Shown here piece after piece: positions 24,001 through 28,054 of a stretch of 28,054 nt of DNA (positions are counted from its first letter, which is position 1; every line of letters starts with the position of its first letter). Source of the DNA: a bacterium (GTDB lineage: Bacteria > B130-G9); assembly GCA_035527515.1 (NCBI GenBank), contig DATLAJ010000180.1:1-28054 (forward strand), in the 5' to 3' direction. The notes under the pieces are model-generated. The model was not told the origin of the DNA. It was given only the letters and a program-made list of their open reading frames with translations, and did not search any database. A program made the translations under genes and the position numbers.

Positions 24001-24521
24001 CCCACAAAGCCTACCTGTCGGGAGCCTCGATCTCACCAATTCCGAGAGTGATGCGCCTCGAGGAGATAGTTGAAGACATCAAGTTAACCTGCATAGACAC
24101 GATCTTCGTAGCAGCTTCAAATGGCGTGTCCTATCATTACGTAAACGGAGTTAGAGTTGTATTAGGTAGCAATACATGGACGCTATCGGCCGTCGATCCA
24201 AAGACCGGCGCTCTCCTCTGTGCAAAGACGTTGAGCAAAGACGATCCTCTCGCACTGGCTAAAGCCATCGATGGGTTTAAGAACGGCTCGGTGATTGTGC
24301 TTGCATACTCAGGCTCAAAGCCGGCCGAGATCAGCCCGGTTCTCAGCAATGCAATAAACCAGTCTATAAGACGCCAGGGCCTACCTCAAAATGCCTACAA
24401 GAACCTCGTTCTCGTGGGCTATAAACTCCGGAAACCGAGAGGCTTCTGCAGTGCATCATTGGACGGGGCTTCTCTAATGGTGACTCGGGACTTGGAGCAC
24501 GAACAAGCCAAGATAGAGTAA
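21054..24521 (+). CDS. Large exported multidomain protein: NTF2-like, TPR, beta-sandwich and two ILEI/FAM3-like domains
   Basis: A 1155-residue protein with an N-terminal signal segment (FLLVSLLVLGLFWSGHVSSA). Residues about 40-155 look NTF2/SnoaL-like (DLYSRVEELWRARAAGDRRK early, VGAQWFYGRL late). TPR-type helices occupy about 200-500. A beta-rich region at about 555-685, with GAYFLSFEITPFG and MLLDGKPIEV, resembles carbohydrate-binding sandwiches. Two regions resemble the ILEI/FAM3 domain. The first is about 700-860, with GFNIAAIDHASGLLL and HSYSLIGAKGVKSGQALE. The second is about 1014-1125, with WTLSAVDPKTGALL and KNLVLVGYKLRKPRG. They flank further TPRs at 931-996. ILEI domains are known in FAM3 cytokines, POMGNT1 and some bacterial glycan-related proteins, where sugar binding is suspected. 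No catalytic site is seen. The location between a TPR lipoprotein and a glycan-initiating transferase fits a surface-glycan role. Domain calls are by eye. Confidence 0.78.
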   Translation: MRGPLISFSSPQRFLLVSLLVLGLFWSGHVSSALVGPMSDARMREAADLYSRVEELWRARAAGDRRKMASMMASSSGKKLQSEDMIPFRGGASVPIITDFMVDVITVNCDENLAEAQISFTIAIPGAPVRIPQRQTEIWEKVGAQWFYGRLALQQFGDTSITDVVDVGVTDVVDTSATSPATSAAVKDTFAPDVSERFDRFRIATFWASDAIQVIDSGRSEEGMNLLKQALRIGTPLLWERLVMKGLVGTDAWSQIIPDDKESLLDLVEVLERVGKPEEAVRIIKKSLATHSSDAQILEKLGDVYSTMGMTNDTIAAYGKTVLSIARSDDLHRILWKLGSSLLAAGKNEEAVNALGNAAAADPMAETLQPVLSVLAYALFVKGDFEHALNVYRIVSSFAACSQSSIMGRIGAAAALGNLSETLASSWCADTSDDDIRDELLNVWPKLRRYLRSMGRSASTSYTTGLLAEALGEKKSAGKAFKKALSSNSSHVGSIIHLLSNSSAKEKHTKLPAIIEKNFGLASDMELEALANALSRSPSHSHCANEALPEMPLLFSDGNLSRVALASGLDKDSFARHNETGCLDGATLALDVGESGAYFLSFEITPFGLQGRFRSVIVMLLDGKPIEVVPLEPGKKQFGKVLILSADVHSLQLVHDVFSLKAESNARRADLRKFAISHVTLVPIAELREGSVCERGPAVPVDIVSVSSGAYHGPEGDIFVDGEQVSYQMPGFNIAAIDHASGLLLNSVNLVPADDPSTESKLKALIESLKVSTIVAVAVSSDGAYRATRPINECLNSLGAENGLTLDTSWAQQISEICGVEIEKRDRKTRGMLFPAGFRHSYSLIGAKGVKSGQALEQTGWDKSVIAVAGRNKTAEFLNILSLCKQQLWSECARQLSTFFSEGNVSFVRRLPLYDESFREKVVPLLQSTDPGLFVALGKRLDQCSMPEQALSAFDKSLSVLENPNAYFAKGILLAKMHNYNAAHKAYLSGASISPIPRVMRLEEIVEDIKLTCIDTIFVAASNGVSYHYVNGVRVVLGSNTWTLSAVDPKTGALLCAKTLSKDDPLALAKAIDGFKNGSVIVLAYSGSKPAEISPVLSNAINQSIRRQGLPQNAYKNLVLVGYKLRKPRGFCSASLDGASLMVTRDLEHEQAKIE

Positions 24522-24616
24522 CCACATCCTGTTAAACGCTCATCGGAATGTGCTCTTGATATATCTTCAGTTTCACACAACAGGTTACGAGAGTTAGGGC
24601 GTAAGTAAGGATTGAA

Positions 24617-26008
24617 ATGTCAGGAAGCGACTCGAGAATCCGGGTATTATTGGTCTTCTCTGACACTCTTTCAACCATAATCTCCATAATACTTACCTAC
24701 TGGATAAGGGTCAATCTACTTGAAGACACAAGATTCGTAACACCCTTTCTGCATGACATTACTACATATCTCTGGACAATCCCGTTTGTCTGCATTCTAT
24801 GGGTGTTCATATTCTCGAGTAAGGGGCTTTACAGGCCAAGAAGGGGCATCTCGGGAATGGGTGAGTTCCGGGAGATCGTTCGAGCGATAACTTTCGGTGT
24901 CGTAATAATAATGGCCGCCTCTTTTCTTAGGAAGTTCGACTATTCAAGGCTCATTGTGCTCTCATTTTGGGTCTGCAATATTGTACTAGTCGGCTCATCC
25001 AGAGCGAGCATAAGATACTTCCAAAGAAAGCGCATGAAGAAAGGATATGGGAAAACCAGGGTAATTATTGTGGGAGCAGGTGAGACCGCGACGCTGATTA
25101 TAGATAGGATGAAGAGGGCTGAGGACCTGGGATACCAAATAATTGGTATCGTTGATGACGATAAATCGCTCAGTATGACCGGGACAGTTCTTGGCCTACC
25201 TTTTTTGGGCTACATACACCAGTTACCACAAATCATCGATAAATTCCAGGCAAAAGAAGTATTCTTCGCAAAACCTAATATGGATCACGATCAGATACTA
25301 AACATCGTAGCAGGCTGTGAGGAGACAGAGACCTCATTTAGGATAGTTTCAGATTTATTTGGAATAATGACTGGTAAAACTGAAATAGACAATGTTGCCG
25401 ACACTCCCATTATTGATCTAACAGGGCCAAGGACGAGTGCTTTAAGGCACCTATCAAAATTAGTTATGGACTTCTGTTTCGCAGTAATCATATTACTTCT
25501 GTCACTACCTCTTTGGATCATAATCTCCCTGGCCATAAAGCTCGACACGAAAGGTCCTGTCCTGTTTAAGCAGACTAGAGTCGGTGAAAAGGGTAAAGAG
25601 TTTACGATCTGTAAATTTAGAACTATGTTTTCTAATGTCAATACTTTTGAACACTCACCAACTCACAAGAAAGATAAACGTATTACAAGAGTAGGGAGAG
25701 TCCTCAGACGCACGAGCCTCGATGAGCTACCACAGCTTCTGAACGTGATCAACGGTGACATGAGCCTCGTCGGCCCAAGACCTGAGATGCCATTTATTGT
25801 AGCTCAATACGATAGATGGCAGAGAAAGCGGCTCGACGTGAAGCCTGGAATAACAGGCCTATGGCAAGTGTTTGGAAGAAAAAATCTCCCTCTTGAGCAG
25901 AATCTCCAGTACGACTTCTACTACATCAAGAATAGGTCAATACTTATGGACCTCATCATTCTTTTGAAAACCATTAAAGCTGTTATTATTGGTAAAGGAG
26001 CTTACTAG
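24617..26008 (+). CDS. Polyprenyl-phosphate sugar-1-phosphate transferase (WbaP/WcaJ/EpsB type)
   Basis: A 463-residue integral membrane enzyme. Four N-terminal helices lead into a CoA-binding-like cytosolic domain ([18 protein letters not shown]), then the conserved catalytic core near the C terminus: [51 protein letters not shown] and [10 protein letters not shown]. Family role: it transfers a sugar-1-phosphate from a UDP-sugar to undecaprenyl phosphate, the first step of O-antigen or exopolysaccharide repeat-unit assembly. Length and motifs are complete. AAGGA lies six bases before ATG 24617. Its codons look AT-richer than those of the upstream genes, suggesting separate ancestry. The sugar (glucose, galactose or another) cannot be told from the sequence. 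Confidence 0.95.
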   Translation: MSGSDSRIRVLLVFSDTLSTIISIILTYWIRVNLLEDTRFVTPFLHDITTYLWTIPFVCILWVFIFSSKGLYRPRRGISGMGEFREIVRAITFGVVIIMAASFLRKFDYSRLIVLSFWVCNIVLVGSSRASIRYFQRKRMKKGYGKTRVIIVGAGETATLIIDRMKRAEDLGYQIIGIVDDDKSLSMTGTVLGLPFLGYIHQLPQIIDKFQAKEVFFAKPNMDHDQILNIVAGCEETETSFRIVSDLFGIMTGKTEIDNVADTPIIDLTGPRTSALRHLSKLVMDFCFAVIILLLSLPLWIIISLAIKLDTKGPVLFKQTRVGEKGKEFTICKFRTMFSNVNTFEHSPTHKKDKRITRVGRVLRRTSLDELPQLLNVINGDMSLVGPRPEMPFIVAQYDRWQRKRLDVKPGITGLWQVFGRKNLPLEQNLQYDFYYIKNRSILMDLIILLKTIKAVIIGKGAY

Positions 26009-26279
26009 GTACCTTAATCAAAGTAATAGAAAGCCCTGTTAGAGTTGAACAAACAGCTCCTATTTAGCAGTGCTCGCTCATTCTCTTCTGTTCATTTCCT
26101 GTAAGTTTAACTTCAGCCTTACCTTGTGCCTACTGGGCAGAACTTGTCTTAAGAACGTGCTGATAACTGGCTAGGCGAGGGGTGATCTTTTTTACACTTT
26201 TTTTACTGGTTTGATGAGCTTTTCTTCAGCTGAGGACCGCCAGCAAATCCTTGTGATGAAGTTACAGGAAGTTATCAGC
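26009..26279. other. AT-rich intergenic region, no feature recognised
   Basis: The 271 bases between the converging sugar transferase and TsaC genes contain T-runs at about 26187-26192 and 26198-26204 but no convincing stem before them, and no coding frame. I see nothing else I can support. Confidence 0.5.
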
Positions 26280-26972
26280 CTATCTGTCAACATCATCGTT
26301 CAGCAATTGGATGTTGGTTCTTGAGATAATATCTTTAGCTTTGATTGGGCCTTCTCTTAGGATAGTGGGCGTCCTTTTTGACAGGTCAATGACAGTGCTT
26401 GGCTCTTGGCCTGGGAGCTTGCCGACATCGAGCATTAGCTCAATGTGCTCTTGGAGGTGAACCGGGACGGCACGTATTGAGGTGGCGCACGGTCTGCCAG
26501 GATCGTTGGCGCTTGTTGACCAGAGTGGACAACCTACTGTCCTTATTATTTCTCTAAGGATCGCAGACCCTGGCACACGGACCGCAATAGTATTGGAGTT
26601 GTGAGCGATTGGACATGCTTGGTGTTGGCTAAATGGCAATATAATCGTGATGGGGCCAGGCCAAAAAGCTCCTGCTATTGCCTGTGCCTCGGTGCTCCAA
26701 ACCTTAACGTAATGTCTGGCCATTTGAACGTTATGGGTGATGAGAATGAATGGTTTTGAGGCGCTACGGTTTTTGATTTGGGCTAGTTTGGCGGTCACCG
26801 TCTGCGATGTGGCGAGGCAGCTTAGGCCATAGCAGGTGTCAGATGGGAGGCACACTATCATTTCAGCCTTAAGGGATATAACTACGCGAGCAGTGATAGC
26901 GGTTCTTGATGCTGATGTTGTGAGTTTTAGGACAACGGCCATAGGAGGCTCTTCACGCTGTGTAGTTGACAT
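26280..26972 (-). CDS. Threonylcarbamoyl-AMP synthase, TsaC/Sua5/YrdC family
   Basis: A 230-residue cytosolic protein. Family features in order are LPSDTCYGLSCLA (the usual PTDTVYGLG), KNRSASKPFILI, FWPGPITIILPF, NTIAVRVPG, CPLWSTSANDPGRP, STVIDL and LREG. Its role is to make threonylcarbamoyl-AMP from threonine, bicarbonate and ATP, the first step of the t6A37 modification of tRNAs reading ANN codons. The length matches the short, single-domain TsaC form, without the extra Sua5 domain. It is transcribed divergently from the aminotransferase gene and convergently with the sugar transferase, so it appears to be an isolated housekeeping gene in a glycan region. ATG 26972 is chosen; ATG 26942 is also possible. 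The YGL motif carries Cys for the usual Val. Confidence 0.88.
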   Translation of the reverse strand: MSTTQREEPPMAVVLKLTTSASRTAITARVVISLKAEMIVCLPSDTCYGLSCLATSQTVTAKLAQIKNRSASKPFILITHNVQMARHYVKVWSTEAQAIAGAFWPGPITIILPFSQHQACPIAHNSNTIAVRVPGSAILREIIRTVGCPLWSTSANDPGRPCATSIRAVPVHLQEHIELMLDVGKLPGQEPSTVIDLSKRTPTILREGPIKAKDIISRTNIQLLNDDVDR

Positions 26973-27053
26973 ATCTCAACCTGTTTGTTATGGTTTTGAT
27001 GTAATTTAACATAGAGAAGATTGTAGATCGATGATATGGACGGTGGTTGATTG

Positions 27054-28054
27054 TTGATAAGGGCGATTCCGCGCTTTAAGCCATCATTATCTTGTGACGA
27101 GCTGTTCACAGTTTTCAGGCAGACGTTCAAGGACAGCGCGTTCAGCGACTTGAGAGTTTCATATTTTGAAGCTGAATTCGCTAAGTTTATAGGCGCCTCA
27201 ACTGCGATTGCGGTGCCATCGGCAAGGATGGGGCTTTCTCTCGCGCTCTCTGCCCTCGGGTTAGCGAAGGGGGCTGGGATAATGCTTCCGTCTTTGACGT
27301 TCTTTAGCATACCAGCGATGATCGCCTATATGCGTTTCGTGCCGGTGTTTATCGATATCGAGCCAAGGACTTATTTGATCGATCTTGATCAGGTGGAGAA
27401 GAGGATAACTTCCGAGACCCGCGCCATTGTCCCCACCCACCTTTATGGTCAGCCAGTCAATATGGACCGTGTCCGGGAGATAGCAGACAAGTATGGCCTA
27501 GTTGTCATCGAGGACTGCGCTCAATCGTGTGGCGCGCGCTTCAAGGGTAAGAGAACAGGGAGCTTTGGTGATATTGGATACTTCACATTCGGTCCGACTA
27601 AGCCTTTCACAACGCTTGGTGGTGGGATAATAACGTGCAAGGACCCCAAGGTGGCAGAGAGAATACGAACTGCGATGCACGATTTCACGCCGCTTGCGCG
27701 CGCTGAGGTATTGAAGGCGGCGGTCAGCGGTGCTGCGATGAAGATTGCGACAAACAGGTGCATTTTCGGTTCATTTCTCTGGCCGGCGCTCCGCGGATTT
27801 CGTCTTTTTGGGAAGGACCCGATCGAGGAGTCCTTCAGGGAACCGGTGGCGCCGATGACGAGCATTCCGGGTCATTATTTCAGGAAGTTGACATCAGTTC
27901 AGGGCGATGTTGGCGCCTCGCAGCTTCGACGAATAGATGGTCTGTCTGCGATAAGGCATCGTAATGGTTCGTACCTTGCTGACAGGCTTGAGGGAACGCA
28001 TGACCTCGTGGTCCCAACAGTGAATGAAGATGCTGAGCACATATTCACCAGTTT
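27054..28054 (+). CDS. DegT/DnrJ/EryC1/StrS-family PLP-dependent sugar aminotransferase, 5' part
   Basis: The frame is open to the window end, giving about 333 residues of a protein usually 360-400 long. It begins IRAIPRFKPSLSCDELF, typical of this family. Then follow MLPSLTFFSIPAM and PVFIDIEPRTY (the family's PSFTF and PVFVDI), VPTHLYGQPVNMD, VIEDCAQSCGARF, TGSFGDIGYFTFGPTKPF (the PLP lysine in PTK), and TTLGGGIITC. Family role: transamination of nucleotide-linked keto-sugars to amino sugars for lipopolysaccharide or exopolysaccharide, or related reactions. An in-frame stop at 27048 limits the start to TTG 27051 or TTG 27054; GGTGG lies just upstream and no ATG is available. It is divergent from the TsaC gene and, with the sugar transferase, belongs to a surface-glycan region. 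Confidence 0.9.
   Translation, partial: MIRAIPRFKPSLSCDELFTVFRQTFKDSAFSDLRVSYFEAEFAKFIGASTAIAVPSARMGLSLALSALGLAKGAGIMLPSLTFFSIPAMIAYMRFVPVFIDIEPRTYLIDLDQVEKRITSETRAIVPTHLYGQPVNMDRVREIADKYGLVVIEDCAQSCGARFKGKRTGSFGDIGYFTFGPTKPFTTLGGGIITCKDPKVAERIRTAMHDFTPLARAEVLKAAVSGAAMKIATNRCIFGSFLWPALRGFRLFGKDPIEESFREPVAPMTSIPGHYFRKLTSVQGDVGASQLRRIDGLSAIRHRNGSYLADRLEGTHDLVVPTVNEDAEHIFTS

Noticed and set aside
19628-26008. Exosortase/PEP-CTERM exopolysaccharide locus
   Set aside because: A TPR lipoprotein and sugar transferase resemble members of such loci, but no exosortase and no PEP-CTERM tail on any protein is seen in the window.
26927-27310. 127-residue minus-strand frame at the start of the aminotransferase
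   Set aside because: It is antisense to the clear DegT-family N-terminal coding sequence and overlaps the TsaC start.
1-28054. CRISPR arrays, insertion sequences or transposases
   Set aside because: No regularly spaced direct repeats and no transposase-like protein were found on either strand.

Overview
The window reads as a chromosomal stretch of a Gram-negative, probably uncultivated bacterium with moderate-to-high GC. It encodes a lipid A-type acyltransferase, an undecaprenyl-linked sugar transferase and an O-antigen polymerase-like protein, so it builds an outer membrane with surface polysaccharide. Shine-Dalgarno sites are often strong, several genes appear to start with TTG, and a palindrome-rich intergenic repeat is present. 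I cannot name the phylum. Many genes are housekeeping; the accessory interest lies at 11.4-13.4 kb and 14.9-24.6 kb.

Layout. 1-6.1 kb is an envelope block: the end of a GT4 glycosyltransferase, then (minus strand, tightly packed) two adjacent CDP-alcohol phosphatidyltransferases feeding into a Wzy/O-antigen ligase-like protein fused to TPRs, with a divergent LpxL/HtrB-type acyltransferase. 6.1-6.65 kb is non-coding and full of short GC-rich hairpins. 6.65-11.1 kb is one plus-strand run: a small membrane protein, a Cys-rich zinc-ribbon protein, gap-pgk-tpiA and secG, followed by a tRNA-Leu(GAG). Just after the tRNA sits a two-gene ATPase/TOPRIM (DUF4435-like) cassette that looks like a PARIS-type anti-phage system. 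It is followed by a convergent methyltransferase and a membrane-anchored thermonuclease.

14.9-24.6 kb holds two paralogous small secreted proteins of a family I do not recognise (about half of residues identical), a divergent 723-residue TPR protein, a short exported protein, a TPR lipoprotein, and a 1155-residue exported protein. That last protein combines an NTF2-like region, TPRs, a beta-sandwich-like region and two domains resembling ILEI/FAM3. The second secreted paralogue has an apparent sigma-54 promoter with twin TGT-N10-ACA activator sites 32 bp apart, a near-perfect Shine-Dalgarno, and a strong terminator that lies directly against the ribosome-binding site of the TPR lipoprotein.

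24.6-28.05 kb returns to surface-glycan genes: a WbaP/WcaJ-type initiating sugar transferase that looks AT-richer than its neighbours, a minus-strand TsaC/Sua5 tRNA-modification gene, and the 5' part of a DegT/DnrJ/EryC1 aminotransferase running off the window end.

Taken together the envelope genes make phospholipid, lipid A-type glycolipid and polysaccharide. The secreted/TPR/ILEI locus is probably part of the same cell-surface programme, but its actual function is unknown.
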